This document shows, in pieces, positions 1 to 11,336 of a stretch of DNA of 64,000 nucleotides. This stretch comes from Sphingomonas aracearum (GTDB lineage Bacteria; Pseudomonadota; Alphaproteobacteria; Sphingomonadales; Sphingomonadaceae), in NCBI RefSeq assembly GCF_003345355.1, contig NZ_QQNB01000001.1, positions 1,178,001-1,242,000 on the forward strand, read 5' to 3'. Numbering within the stretch: position 1 is the stretch's first letter; each line of letters opens with the position of its first letter. The notes beneath the pieces are model-generated. The model did no database searches, was not told where the DNA came from, and saw nothing but the letters and a program-made list of their open reading frames with translations. Made by a program: the position numbers and the translations under genes.

Positions 1-1
1 G

Positions 2-2080
<2,079 letters not shown>

Positions 2081-2104
2081 CGGACAGCCTTGAAAGGTGA
2101 TGCC

Positions 2105-2159
2105 TTTTTGCAACGCAGCATGAGGTTTTTTGCAAGTCACCGGAACCAAGCCGTACTGT
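2105..2159 (+). promoter_or_regulatory. Possible promoter of the Oar-like receptor gene
   Basis: The 173-base gap before the receptor gene holds two near-identical T-rich boxes, TTTTTGCAA at 2105-2113 and 2126-2135. Each contains the palindrome TTGCAA, and they are 22 bases apart. The second can serve as a -35 element (TTGCAA, 2130-2135), with a weak -10 match TACTGT at 2154-2159 after an 18-base spacer. The duplicated box could instead be a regulator site. This is inference from spacing and repetition only. Confidence 0.3.
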
Positions 2160-2253
2160 CACCAAACAGAAATATTCCACCCCCAGAGGGCTCGGCAACG
2201 GCGGAACAGACGCCGCGTACGACCGAATCGTCGGTTAAGGGGAAATCAGCTCG

Positions 2254-5200
2254 ATGCGACACCAGTTTCTGCTCGGTGCGGCCGCGGCCGCGCTTGTCGT
2301 GCCCGTTGCGGCACACGCCCAGGAAACCACTTCTCAGATCCGTGGCACGGTGACCGACGATGCCGGCGCTCCAGTTGCCGGCGCGACGATCACCGTCCGC
2401 AACACCGCCACGGGCGCGACGAACAACTCCTCGACCGACAATGAGGGTCGCTTCCTCGTCAGCGGCCTGCAGCCGGGCGGCCCCTACAGCGTTGACGTAA
2501 ACGCCACGCAGGGCACCACCCAGGTCACCGACATCTACACCGTGGTGGCGCAGGCGTTCGACCTGCCGATCACGCTGGCCACCACCACCGGCGACATCGT
2601 CGTCACCGCCTCCTCGATCCAGGGCGCCGGCGTCACTTCCGACGGCCCGCAGACGCTGCTCACCCAGCGCGACATTTCAAAGGTCGCCTCGGTCAACCGC
2701 GACATCCGCGACCTCGAGCGCCGCAGCCCGTTCGCCACGCTGGACCTGTCGAACAGCCGCGCCGTGACCTTCGCGGGCGTCAACCCGCGCTTCAACCGCT
2801 TCACCATCAACGGCGTGCAGATCGGCGACAGCTTCGGTCTGAACCCGGACGTGAACCCGACCGGCCGCGGCCCGATCCCGTTCGACGCGATCTCGCAGTT
2901 CTCCGTCTCGATCGCGCCCTTCGACATCCGCCAGGGCAATTTCGCCGGCGGCGTGATCGACACGGTGATGCGTTCGGGCACCAACGAATATTTCGGCACC
3001 GGTTTCTATTCGCAGTCCACCGATGGCCTGCAGGGCGACCGCATCGGCGACAGCGCCGCCGGCCGCCTCACGCTGCCGAAGTACAAGTCGGAAACCTACG
3101 GCGCCACGCTTGCCGGTCCGATCATCAAGGACAAGCTGTTCGTCATGGTGTCGGCCGAGCGCAACACCGACCCGCGCCCGCTGTCCGTCGCCTCGCTGAA
3201 CCAGATCCCGGGCTACAATGCCGGCGTTCTGTCGAACGTGCAGGGCATTGCGAGCTCGCGCTACGGCTACACCACCGGTGACTTCGTCACGGTGAACAAC
3301 CAGAAGGACGAGAAGATCGTCGGCAAGATCGACTGGAACATCATGGATGGCCAGCGTCTGTCGATTTCCTACATCAACGCCTTCGAAACCTCCACGGTCG
3401 CCAACGGCACCAGCGCGAACGCGTCGGGTCCGGTGATCGGCCTCGCTTCGAACTACTATACCAGCTCCAACCTGGTTCGCTCCGGCATCGTTCAGCTGAA
3501 CTCCGACTGGACGGACAACCTGTCCACCGAAGCGCGTGGTCTGTACCAGTGGACCCGCCGCGGGCAGGATTCGCTGCTGGGCACCGGCTTCCCGCAGATC
3601 CGCGTCTGCACCGATCCCACATCGGTGACGACCGCTGCCAACAACCAGCAGACGTCGTGCGGCACCACCCCGATCGTGGCGTTCGGCCCGGACAACAGCC
3701 GCCAGTCCAACCAGCTGTTCTTCGATACCTGGGGCGGCTCGCTGCTGACGCGCTACACCGCGGGCGGCCACGAGGTGAAGCTGCTCGTCGAATATAACGA
3801 GAGCCGATCCTACAACCTGTTCCTGCAGAACAGCGCGGGCAACTATTACTTCGACTCGATCGCCGACTTCCAGGCCGGCAATGCCAGCGGCTACAACCTG
3901 CAGGTCCCGACGCAGGGCGACCTCAGCACCGTGGCGGCCGACTTCAAGTACGGCCAGTACACCTTCGGCCTGCAGGACGACTGGCGCATCACCGATCGCC
4001 TGACGCTGACCTATGGCGCGCGCTACGACCTGTTCGGCATGCGCGACACGCCGGCGCTGAACACGGCGTTCCTCGCCCGCAACGGCTTCACCAACACCAA
4101 GACCTACAAGGGTCTGGACAACTTCCAGCCGCGCATCAGCGCGGACTGGCAGGCGCGCGACTGGCTCAAGCTGCGCGGCGGCGTGGGCATCTTCGGCGGC
4201 GGTTCGCCGAACATCTACCTGTCGAACAGCTTCTCGAACACCGGCGTGCTGTCCAACGCGCTGAACTCGTCGACCAACAACTATGGCATCATCCGCAACA
4301 CGGCCGCAGCTGACGGCTCGACCGCGACCTGCACGGGCGCGTTCACGGGTGCGAATGCCGGTGTCTGCACCGCGGCGCTGAACGGCGTTACGGGTGCGAC
4401 CTTGTCGCCGGCAGTCGTCAACTACCTGGTGAACAACACCGGGTCGCTCGCCGCCGCACCGACTGCGTCGCTGGCGCAGGATATCCGTCTGCCGTCGGTG
4501 ATGAAGGCAACCTTCTCGGCCGATGCCAACGTCTATGGCATCAACATCGGCGGTGACTTCCTGTACACCGACACGCTGTCGGCACCGGCCTTCACCGACA
4601 TCCGCTCGGTGGTCGTCGGTCGCCTGCCGGACGGTCGTCCGCGCTACGCCTCCAAGCTCGGCGCGTCGGACTCGAACAACGACTTCCAGTTCTACAACGA
4701 GAACCGCGGTCGTGGCTTCGTGGCGGTCGGCCGCTTCGACAAGACGTTCGACTTCGGCCTGTCGCTGAGCGGTAGCTACACGTTCCAGGACGTGAAGGAC
4801 GTGAGCCCGGCCACGGCCTCGACGCCGAGTTCGCTGTACGGCCAGCAGTCGGCGGCGGATCCGAACTTCGCCACCTACGGCACCTCGTCGGACGAGACCA
4901 AGTGGGCCTGGAAGTACGGTGTCGGCTTCGATCACGCTTTCTACCGTGACTATCGCACCGTGATCCAGCTGTTCGGCGAAACCCGCGCGGGACGCCATTA
5001 TAGCTTCACGATGCAGGACAACGGCAACGGCACCCGCTCCCCGGTGTTCGGTACGACCGGCAACAACAATCGCTACCTGCTGTACGTACCGACCGGCGCC
5101 AGCGATCCGTTGGTAACCTATGCCGACGACGCGACGCGCAACTCGCTGGAAGGCCTGATCAACAACACCGCGCTGAAGAACTATCGCGGTCGGATCGCGC

Positions 5201-5586
5201 CGAAGAACATCGCCCGCAGCCGTGCCTTCACCCGCATCGACTTGCACCTGGAGCAGGAAATCCCGACCTTCCTCGGCAAGTCGCGGATCACGCTGTTTGG
5301 CGATATCGAGAACCTGCCGAACCTGCTGAACAGCGATTGGGGTGGCCTGCGCCAGCTGGGCTTCCCGTACACCGCATCGACCGTGAACGTGACGTGCCTC
5401 AACGCGGCCGGCGCTGTGCTGGGCGGCAACATCGGTGCAGCAGCGACAACAACAAATCCGGCGGGCAACCCGGCGGGCGGTTGCGCCAAGTATCGCTACT
5501 CGACGTTCCAGAACCCGAACGAGACGGTGCTGAGCACCACCAACTCGCTGTACCTCATCCGCCTCGGCGCGCGCTTCACCTTCTGA
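2254..5586 (+). CDS. TonB-dependent receptor, Oar-like with N-terminal carboxypeptidase-regulatory-like domain
   Basis: Outer-membrane, TonB-energised importer of 1110 residues. A signal peptide ends at AAHAQ (about residue 23). A carboxypeptidase-regulatory-like Ig domain follows directly (TSQIRGTVTDDAGAPVAGAT), then a plug domain and a long barrel closing with aromatic-ended strand RLGARFTF. This architecture is typical of Oar-type receptors, which are numerous in sphingomonads and usually take up large or complex ligands; the ligand cannot be told here. The start is an ATG preceded by AAGGGGA about 10 bases upstream. A bidirectional terminator lies just downstream, and the next gene converges on it. 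Confidence 0.93.
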   Translation: MRHQFLLGAAAAALVVPVAAHAQETTSQIRGTVTDDAGAPVAGATITVRNTATGATNNSSTDNEGRFLVSGLQPGGPYSVDVNATQGTTQVTDIYTVVAQAFDLPITLATTTGDIVVTASSIQGAGVTSDGPQTLLTQRDISKVASVNRDIRDLERRSPFATLDLSNSRAVTFAGVNPRFNRFTINGVQIGDSFGLNPDVNPTGRGPIPFDAISQFSVSIAPFDIRQGNFAGGVIDTVMRSGTNEYFGTGFYSQSTDGLQGDRIGDSAAGRLTLPKYKSETYGATLAGPIIKDKLFVMVSAERNTDPRPLSVASLNQIPGYNAGVLSNVQGIASSRYGYTTGDFVTVNNQKDEKIVGKIDWNIMDGQRLSISYINAFETSTVANGTSANASGPVIGLASNYYTSSNLVRSGIVQLNSDWTDNLSTEARGLYQWTRRGQDSLLGTGFPQIRVCTDPTSVTTAANNQQTSCGTTPIVAFGPDNSRQSNQLFFDTWGGSLLTRYTAGGHEVKLLVEYNESRSYNLFLQNSAGNYYFDSIADFQAGNASGYNLQVPTQGDLSTVAADFKYGQYTFGLQDDWRITDRLTLTYGARYDLFGMRDTPALNTAFLARNGFTNTKTYKGLDNFQPRISADWQARDWLKLRGGVGIFGGGSPNIYLSNSFSNTGVLSNALNSSTNNYGIIRNTAAADGSTATCTGAFTGANAGVCTAALNGVTGATLSPAVVNYLVNNTGSLAAAPTASLAQDIRLPSVMKATFSADANVYGINIGGDFLYTDTLSAPAFTDIRSVVVGRLPDGRPRYASKLGASDSNNDFQFYNENRGRGFVAVGRFDKTFDFGLSLSGSYTFQDVKDVSPATASTPSSLYGQQSAADPNFATYGTSSDETKWAWKYGVGFDHAFYRDYRTVIQLFGETRAGRHYSFTMQDNGNGTRSPVFGTTGNNNRYLLYVPTGASDPLVTYADDATRNSLEGLINNTALKNYRGRIAPKNIARSRAFTRIDLHLEQEIPTFLGKSRITLFGDIENLPNLLNSDWGGLRQLGFPYTASTVNVTCLNAAGAVLGGNIGAAATTTNPAGNPAGGCAKYRYSTFQNPNETVLSTTNSLYLIRLGARFTF

Positions 5587-5612
5587 TCGCCCGCCGCTCC
5601 CTCGGAGCAGAC

Positions 5613-5651
5613 AAAAAGGACCGCCGTTCCGAAAGGGACGGCGGCCTTTCT
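5613..5651. terminator. Bidirectional rho-independent terminator between the receptor gene and gor
   Basis: Stem CCGCCGTTCC (5621-5630), GAAA tetraloop, then GGGACGGCGG (5635-5644), with one G-U pair. An A-rich run lies on the left (AAAAAGGA) and CCTTTCT on the right, so the stem has a U-rich tail on both strands. It lies 30 bases after the receptor stop and serves the convergent arrangement with gor. Confidence 0.85.
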
Positions 5652-5673
5652 GTTGGTGGTCTGCCGGCGAGTT

Positions 5674-5747
5674 GTTCCCGCGAAGGTGGGAACCCGGAGC
5701 CGCCGGCGTTACCGCTCGTGGCTCTAGGCCCCCGCCTGCGCGGGGGC
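5674..5747. repeat. Pair of REP-like GC-rich palindromes (family A)
   Basis: Two hairpins in the convergent gap: GTTCCCGCGAAGGTGGGAAC (5674-5693) and GCCCCCGC-ctgc-GCGGGGGC (5728-5747). They resemble the other family-A palindromes of this window (31121-31224, 34636-34653, 36866-36931, 54921-55023), all built on a CCCCGGCGAAGG-like core. No U tract follows, so these look like dispersed extragenic palindromes rather than terminators. Confidence 0.6.
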
Positions 5748-5792
5748 ACCACAGGGCTCGGGACAGCGGTTCGCCGTTCCGAGCGCCCTGCC

Positions 5793-7145
5793 CTACTTCA
5801 TAAGCACCAGCTCTTCCGCCATGGTCGGGTGCAGCGCGACCGTCTGGTCCCAGGCGTCCTTGGTCAGTCCGGCCTTCACCGCAACGGCGGCGGCCTGCAG
5901 GATCTCCGGCGCATCCGGGCCGATCATGTGCACGCCCAGCACCTGGCCGGTCATGCCGTTGCACACCATCTTGTAGAGCGCGCGCTCGTTGCGGCCGGCC
6001 AGCACGTTCTTCATCGGCCGGAAGTCGGAGGTGTAGACCTTGACCGAGCCGACCTTCTGCTTGGCCTGGCTCTCCGTCAGGCCGACGCCGGCCATCGGCG
6101 GGTGGCTGAACACGGCGGCGGGGATGTTCTCGTAATCCACCCGCCATGGCTTGTTGCCGAAGAAGGTGTCGGCGAACGCCTGCCCTTCGCGGATCGCGAT
6201 GGGCGTCAGCTGCACGCGGTTGGTCACGTCGCCCACCGCAAAGATGCTGGGGCAGGAGGAGCGGCTGTCCTCGTCCACCTTGATCGCGCCCTTGTCGTCC
6301 AGCTCCACCCCGGCGCTTTCGAGCCCCAGATTCTGCGTCTTCGGCTCGCGGCCGGTCGCGAACATCACGCAATCGACGATCGCGGGCTCGTGATTGCTCA
6401 TCGAGACCTTGAGGCAGCCGTCCTCCAGCTTCTCGATGCCCTGGAACTCGGCGTTGAAGCGGAACTCCAGCCCCTTGGTGATGGAGATCTGCAACAGGCG
6501 GTCGCGGATCGTCTCGTCATAACCGCGCAGGATCTGGTCGGTGCGGTTGATCAGCGTGACGTGCGCGCCGAGCTGGTGGAAGATGCCGGCGAACTCGTTG
6601 GCGATATAGCCGGCGCCGGCGATCAGGATGCGCTTGGGCACCGCCGGCAGGTGGAACGCCTCGTTGGAGGTGATGCCATGCTCGTGGCCGGGGCAGGTCG
6701 GGATGGAGGGGCGCGCCCCCACCGCCACGAGGATGTACCGGGCGGTCACCTGCCGCCCGCTAGCCAGCCGGATGTCGTGCGGCCCGGTGATCTCGGCGCG
6801 CTCGTGGAGGATCTCCACGCCGTTGGACTGGAGCGTGTTGGTATAAGCGCCGTTGATCCGGTCGACCTCCTCGAACACGTTGCTCGTCAGCGTCTTCCAG
6901 TCGAAATCGCATTCCGGCACGTTCCAGCCGAACCGGCGCGCATCGGCCAGGTCCTCGGCGAAATGCGCGCCATAGACGAGCAGCTTCTTGGGCACGCAGC
7001 CCCGGATCACGCAGGTGCCGCCGACCCGATATTCCTCCGCAATGGCGACTTTCGCCCCGTACGCGCCCGCCACCCGCGCCGCCCGCGTGCCGCCCGAGCC
7101 CGCACCGATAACGAAAAGGTCGTAGTCGAAGGATTGGTCGGACAT
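5793..7145 (-). CDS. gor: Glutathione-disulfide reductase
   Basis: Cytosolic flavoprotein that reduces oxidised glutathione with NADPH. About 450 residues, the usual length. It has the N-terminal FAD-binding motif VIGAGSGG, the redox-active disulfide site GGTCVIRGCVPKK, a central NAD(P)-binding GAGYIANE segment, the second FAD motif FAVGDVTNRV and the C-terminal catalytic HPTMAEE. The ATG at 7145 was chosen because a GGAG lies six bases upstream. An in-frame TTG at 7166 has no such signal and only adds seven residues. It lies 35 bases downstream of pgi on the same strand, probably one transcript supplying and using NADPH-linked metabolism. Confidence 0.95.
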   Translation of the reverse strand: MSDQSFDYDLFVIGAGSGGTRAARVAGAYGAKVAIAEEYRVGGTCVIRGCVPKKLLVYGAHFAEDLADARRFGWNVPECDFDWKTLTSNVFEEVDRINGAYTNTLQSNGVEILHERAEITGPHDIRLASGRQVTARYILVAVGARPSIPTCPGHEHGITSNEAFHLPAVPKRILIAGAGYIANEFAGIFHQLGAHVTLINRTDQILRGYDETIRDRLLQISITKGLEFRFNAEFQGIEKLEDGCLKVSMSNHEPAIVDCVMFATGREPKTQNLGLESAGVELDDKGAIKVDEDSRSSCPSIFAVGDVTNRVQLTPIAIREGQAFADTFFGNKPWRVDYENIPAAVFSHPPMAGVGLTESQAKQKVGSVKVYTSDFRPMKNVLAGRNERALYKMVCNGMTGQVLGVHMIGPDAPEILQAAAVAVKAGLTKDAWDQTVALHPTMAEELVLMK

Positions 7146-7180
7146 GCTCAACTCCAGGGAACCCAAAGCGCCGATATAGG

Positions 7181-8680
7181 TCAGCTTTCGCCGAATGCCC
7201 GTGCGATCAGATCATTGGTGGAGGGGTCAAAGGCGGCGGCGCCCTGCCCCGCCGCCCTGGCCATCTCCTTGCCCAGCTCGACGCCGAACTGGTCGAACGG
7301 ATTGATGCCCAGCAGCACGCCGTTCACGAAAGTGCGGTGCTCGTAAAAGGCGATCAGCGCGCCCAGCGAACGGGCGTCCAGATCGTCGATCAGCACCGTC
7401 GAGGACGGCCGATCGCCGGGATAGCTGCGCGCGCCGTCGTCCGACCGGCGCCCCGCCATCAGCGCCGCGCCCTGCGCGAAGCAGTTGAGCAGCAACGCCT
7501 GGTGATGGTCCGGCGCCAGCGTGTCCCCGGCCTCGATCACCGCCAGGAACTCGACCGGGACCAGATGGGTGCCCTGGTGGAGCAGCTGGAACACCGCATG
7601 CTGCCCGTCCGTGCCGACCCCGCCCCAGGTGATCGCCGCGGTTGGCCGCGCTACGGCCACGCCGTCCAGCGTGGCACCCTTGCCGTTGGACTCCATCTCG
7701 AGCTGCTGGAGGTAGCTCGGCAGCAGGCGCAGCCGCTCGTCATAGGCGAACACGGCGCGGGTCTCGGCGCGGCGCGCTTGCGTATAATAGAGGTCGGCAA
7801 AGGCGGCGAGCACCGGCGCGTTCTCGCGCAGGCCGGTCAGGCGGAAGTGCCGGTCCATCTCGGCCGCGCCTTCCAGCAGCTCCTCGAACTGCTCCCAGCC
7901 GAGCGCCAGCGCCGCCGGGAAGCCGATCGACGACCACAGCGAATAACGCCCGCCGACGCTCTGCGCCAGGGGCAGGATGCGCGTCTCGTCCACGCCCCAT
8001 TCCACCGCGCGGTCGGGATCGGCGGTGAGCGCCACGACGCGGCCGTAGATGTCCTCCACGCCCGCTTCCTGCATCCATTGCAGCACGCTTTGCGCGTTCA
8101 GCATCGTCTCGGTGGTGGTGAAGGTCTTGGACGCGATCACCAGCAATGTCGCGTCGGGCTCGAAGGCGGCGAACGCCTCCTCCAGCGCCTGGCCATCGAC
8201 GTTGGAGACGATCGCCACGTCGTAGCGGCGCTCCTCGCGGCCAAGCGCGTCGATCAGCAGGTCGGGTCCCAGCGCCGATCCGCCGATGCCGATATGGAGC
8301 ACATGCCGGATCTCGCCCAGCGCGCCGGCCTCGATTGCGTCGATAAGCGCGCGCATGCGGGCGTGAAGGATGCGCGCCTCCGCCACATCGTCGTCGCTGC
8401 CCTCGCCGCGCTCGGCGGTGTGGGTGACGGCGCGGTTCTCGGTGATGTTCACCGGCTCGCCCGCGAACAGTGCCTCGCGCCGCCCGGCAAGATCGCGCGA
8501 CCGGGCGAGCGCCTCGAAGGCCGCCAGCGCTTGCGCCGTCAGGTGTGTCTTGGACCAGTCGAAATGGATGCCCGCCACATCGGCCGAGAAGCGCGACACG
8601 CGGTCCGGATCGGCGGCAAACAGATCGGCAAGGGGAGTGGTCGGCAGCGCCTCGATGGCGGTCCAATCGGCGTCGGTCAT
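7181..8680 (-). CDS. pgi: Glucose-6-phosphate isomerase
   Basis: Interconverts glucose-6-phosphate and fructose-6-phosphate in the cytosol. At 499 residues it is slightly short of the E. coli enzyme (549), as is common in alphaproteobacteria. The SIS sugar-phosphate motifs are visible: HIGIGGSALGP, then VIASKTFTTTETM, VGGRYSLWSSIG, and the C-terminal region VNGVLLGINPFDQFGVELGK matching the PGI signature. It starts 96 bases from the divergent lepB, so both promoters share that gap. The isomerase precedes gor in the same direction. Confidence 0.96.
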   Translation of the reverse strand: MTDADWTAIEALPTTPLADLFAADPDRVSRFSADVAGIHFDWSKTHLTAQALAAFEALARSRDLAGRREALFAGEPVNITENRAVTHTAERGEGSDDDVAEARILHARMRALIDAIEAGALGEIRHVLHIGIGGSALGPDLLIDALGREERRYDVAIVSNVDGQALEEAFAAFEPDATLLVIASKTFTTTETMLNAQSVLQWMQEAGVEDIYGRVVALTADPDRAVEWGVDETRILPLAQSVGGRYSLWSSIGFPAALALGWEQFEELLEGAAEMDRHFRLTGLRENAPVLAAFADLYYTQARRAETRAVFAYDERLRLLPSYLQQLEMESNGKGATLDGVAVARPTAAITWGGVGTDGQHAVFQLLHQGTHLVPVEFLAVIEAGDTLAPDHHQALLLNCFAQGAALMAGRRSDDGARSYPGDRPSSTVLIDDLDARSLGALIAFYEHRTFVNGVLLGINPFDQFGVELGKEMARAAGQGAAAFDPSTNDLIARAFGES

Positions 8681-8775
8681 GCGCGTCCTCCTGGTCAGGC
8701 GCCCCGCTTAGCGACACGGGCCTGCATGCGCCAGCTTGACGCCTGCCCGCCCCTCCGCGCAAACCGGCAACCACG

Positions 8776-9621
8776 ATGGCCGACGCAGACACCGCACCCG
8801 CCCCCACCTCCGGCCAGCCGGGCACGCCGGCGAAGAGATCGGAGCCCAGGGACACCCTGGTCTTCCTGCTGAAGCTCGCGATCATCGTTTTCGTGTTCCG
8901 CAGCTTCGTGTTCTCGCCCTTCTCGATTCCCAGCGAGTCGATGCTGCCCCGGTTGCTGATCGGGGACTATCTGTTCATCTCGAAGTGGAATTACGGCTAT
9001 TCGCGCCATTCGCTGCCGTGGAGCGTGCCGCTGATCCCCGGCCGCATCTTCGGCCGGTTGCCCGCGCGGGGCGACGTGGTGGTGTTCAAGGCGCCGCCCT
9101 CCGCGCGCCAGGACTATATCAAGCGCGTGATCGGCCTGCCGGGCGACACGATCCAGATGCGCGGCGGTCAGGTGATCCTGAACGGCACGCCCGTGCCCAA
9201 GGTGCGGGTGGGCGATTTCACGCTGCCGTTGTCGGCCAACTATGACGCGCAGCGGTGCGGCGCGGAGTATCAGGACAGCGATGCGGGAGGCCGGCCGATC
9301 TGCCGTTATCGCCAGTACCGCGAAACGCTGCCGGGCGGGCGCAGCTACCGGGTGCTCGATCGCGGGCAGACCATCGCCGACGATACCGGCGTGTTCACCG
9401 TTCCCGCCGGCCGCGTGTTCCTGATGGGCGACAATCGCGACAATTCGGAGGACAGCCGCTTTCCCGCCATGGAAGGCGGCGGCATCGGCATGGTTCCGCT
9501 GGAGAACCTCGAAGGCAAGGCAGTGGTCAGCTTCTGGTCCACCGATGGCTCGGCGCAGTGGCTGCTGCCCTGGACCTGGGTGAGCGCGGCGCGGTGGAGC
9601 CGCATCGGGGAAGGCTTTTGA
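8776..9621 (+). CDS. lepB: Signal peptidase I
   Basis: Membrane serine protease that removes signal peptides from exported proteins. It is 281 residues. A hydrophobic anchor lies at about residues 30-46, followed at once by the catalytic box IPSESMLP (nucleophile Ser55). The general base is Lys116 in YIKRVIGLPGD, and box E reads MGDNRDNSEDSR. The stop codon overlaps the TTG start of rnc (TTGA), so the two are translationally coupled. lepB-rnc is a conserved alphaproteobacterial pair. The usual third gene, era, is absent here. Confidence 0.95.
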   Translation: MADADTAPAPTSGQPGTPAKRSEPRDTLVFLLKLAIIVFVFRSFVFSPFSIPSESMLPRLLIGDYLFISKWNYGYSRHSLPWSVPLIPGRIFGRLPARGDVVVFKAPPSARQDYIKRVIGLPGDTIQMRGGQVILNGTPVPKVRVGDFTLPLSANYDAQRCGAEYQDSDAGGRPICRYRQYRETLPGGRSYRVLDRGQTIADDTGVFTVPAGRVFLMGDNRDNSEDSRFPAMEGGGIGMVPLENLEGKAVVSFWSTDGSAQWLLPWTWVSAARWSRIGEGF

Positions 9622-10286
9622 GCGAGGACGTTTCCGGCTGGCTGCGGACGATCCTGGGCACGGATTCGGGCGACCCGGCGCTCTACGAACGTGCGCTGAC
9701 CCATGGCAGCCTTGCCGGGGATAATTACGAGCGGCTGGAGTTCCTGGGCGACCGCGTGCTGGGGCTGGTGGTCGCCGAGTGGCTGGTGGAGCTGTTCCCC
9801 GAGGACCCGGAAGGCAACCTTTCCAAGCGCCTCCATGCCCTCGTGTCCGGCGCCACCTGCGCCGATGTGGCGCGCGAGCTGGGCGTGCCCGCCCATCTGC
9901 GCCTCGGCAAGCAGGCGCGCGACGATGGCGCGGCGGACAGCGACAACGTGCTGGGCGACGTGATGGAATCGCTGATCGGCGCATTGTTCCGCGAACATGG
10001 GCTGGACGGGGCGCGCGCCTTTGTCCGCCGGGTCTGGGGCGACCGGCCGCGGCGGCAGGTGAAGGCGCCGCAGCATCCCAAGTCGGCGCTGCTGGAATGG
10101 ACCGCCGCCAATCGCCGCCGCGCGCCCGCCTACGACATCGTCGACCGCTCCGGACCCGACCATGCGCCGCGCTTCACCATTCGCGCCGCCATCGGCAGCT
10201 TCGCCGAGGCGACCGGCACCGGCACGTCCAAGCAGGAGGCGGAAACCGCCGCCGCGGCCGCGCTGCTGGCCAAGGTACGGGGCTGA
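9618..10286 (+). CDS. rnc: Ribonuclease III
   Basis: Endonuclease for double-stranded RNA, acting in rRNA and mRNA processing. 222 residues from a TTG that overlaps the lepB stop by four bases; a purine-rich GGGGAAGG just upstream supports this start. The signature NYERLEFLGDRVLGL (about residue 38) and GDVMESLIGALF (about residue 114) provide the metal-binding acidic residues. A double-stranded RNA binding domain covers the last 70 residues (HPKSALLEW to KQEAETAAAAALL). The gene ends three bases from a convergent gene, leaving no room for an independent terminator. Confidence 0.95.
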   Translation: MSEDVSGWLRTILGTDSGDPALYERALTHGSLAGDNYERLEFLGDRVLGLVVAEWLVELFPEDPEGNLSKRLHALVSGATCADVARELGVPAHLRLGKQARDDGAADSDNVLGDVMESLIGALFREHGLDGARAFVRRVWGDRPRRQVKAPQHPKSALLEWTAANRRRAPAYDIVDRSGPDHAPRFTIRAAIGSFAEATGTGTSKQEAETAAAAALLAKVRG

Positions 10287-10289
10287 CGC

Positions 10290-11336
10290 CTAGAGGCTCG
10301 CGCCAGCCGCACTGGCCTCCCCGGGAACGCACGCCCCGTCCTGCACCCCGCTGACCGACCCCACGCCGAGGATGATCTTGGCCCGACGCTCGAACGTCAG
10401 CGCCTGCCACCGCCCGCTGTTGCCGATCGCGGTGCGGCTGCGCAGGAAGGTGAGGCTGAGGAGCTCGTACTGCTCGGGATCGATCCGCCCGTGGTCGAGG
10501 AGGCAGGTCCAGGCCGCGACGTTCCAGTCCGCATCGCGCGCGATCCCGTCCTGGTCGACCGTGCGGGCGAGCGCACCATACCAGTCAAGGATCGCCCGCA
10601 ACCGTGCCGGGCGCTCCGCCTCGGGCAGGCCCGCCAGCTTGCGCCGCAGCCGCGCGACATCCTCGTCGGCGGGCAGGCCGCCCTGCTGCACGCGGGTGTC
10701 GAGCGCCCAGCGCACCTTGCGCAACGTCCATGGCCCGGCCGGAAACACGCGCTGCAGATCGAGGCGCACGAGGTCGAGCAGCTGGAGGTAGGTGTCGAGC
10801 AGCACCTGCAGCATGCGGTCGTCCTCGAACAGGGCAGTCAGCTCGGCATGGAGCACCGGATTGTTGCGACCGTCCGGCCCTTGCGCCGCCAGGATACCGG
10901 CGCGGCATTTCTCGCGCACGGGCACGGCGAGGCAATCCTTCGAGAACAGCAGCTTGCCATAGGTCGGCGCCAGCGCGCGGCGCGCCCGCCGGTAGCGCCC
11001 GCGGCTGCCGAAGCCCTGCGTCCAGCGCACGAGCAGAGGCTGAAGGCTGCCCGTGCCGTAATTCCACTGCGCCATGCCGACCGAGATCAGCTGGCTGTCG
11101 AAATTGCCGGCCGGCAGGCCCCAGCAGCCCATGGTTTCCGGAATGCTCGTTTCCTGCATGCGCGCGAAGATGGCGGCGCGGTCGAGCCCGATCTGCGCCA
11201 TCCGCGCCGCCGCATCCGGCGCGATGGCGAGCGAGGGCACGTCGCCCACGCGCCGGCAGGGGGGCGGCACCGGCGCCTGCGCGAAGGCCGGCATGGCCAT
11301 GGCCAGCAGCAGCAATGCGGCAAGCCAGCGGATCAC
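10290..11336 (-). CDS. Secreted protein with lysozyme-like motif, function unknown
   Basis: A 348-residue exported protein. The chosen GTG overlaps the stop of the upstream hydrolase as GTGA; from here the N-terminus is a clean signal peptide, VIRWLAALLLLAMAMPAFAQ. Starting further upstream would put 11 polar residues before it. Near residue 85 is FDSQLISVGMAQWNYGTGSL, which resembles the segment FDG-x-SxGxLQWN-x-GxGSLQPLL that I recall from secreted proteins with a lysozyme/chitosanase-like fold. The rest is helical with charged surfaces and several cysteines. A periplasmic glycan-cleaving or glycan-binding role is inference. I cannot assign a named family with confidence. Confidence 0.7.
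   Translation of the reverse strand: MIRWLAALLLLAMAMPAFAQAPVPPPCRRVGDVPSLAIAPDAAARMAQIGLDRAAIFARMQETSIPETMGCWGLPAGNFDSQLISVGMAQWNYGTGSLQPLLVRWTQGFGSRGRYRRARRALAPTYGKLLFSKDCLAVPVREKCRAGILAAQGPDGRNNPVLHAELTALFEDDRMLQVLLDTYLQLLDLVRLDLQRVFPAGPWTLRKVRWALDTRVQQGGLPADEDVARLRRKLAGLPEAERPARLRAILDWYGALARTVDQDGIARDADWNVAAWTCLLDHGRIDPEQYELLSLTFLRSRTAIGNSGRWQALTFERRAKIILGVGSVSGVQDGACVPGEASAAGASL

Noticed and set aside
2677..6372. 1231-codon minus-strand frame across the receptor gene and gor
   Set aside because: It crosses a terminator and two well-supported genes; only its first part overlaps gor in the wrong frame.
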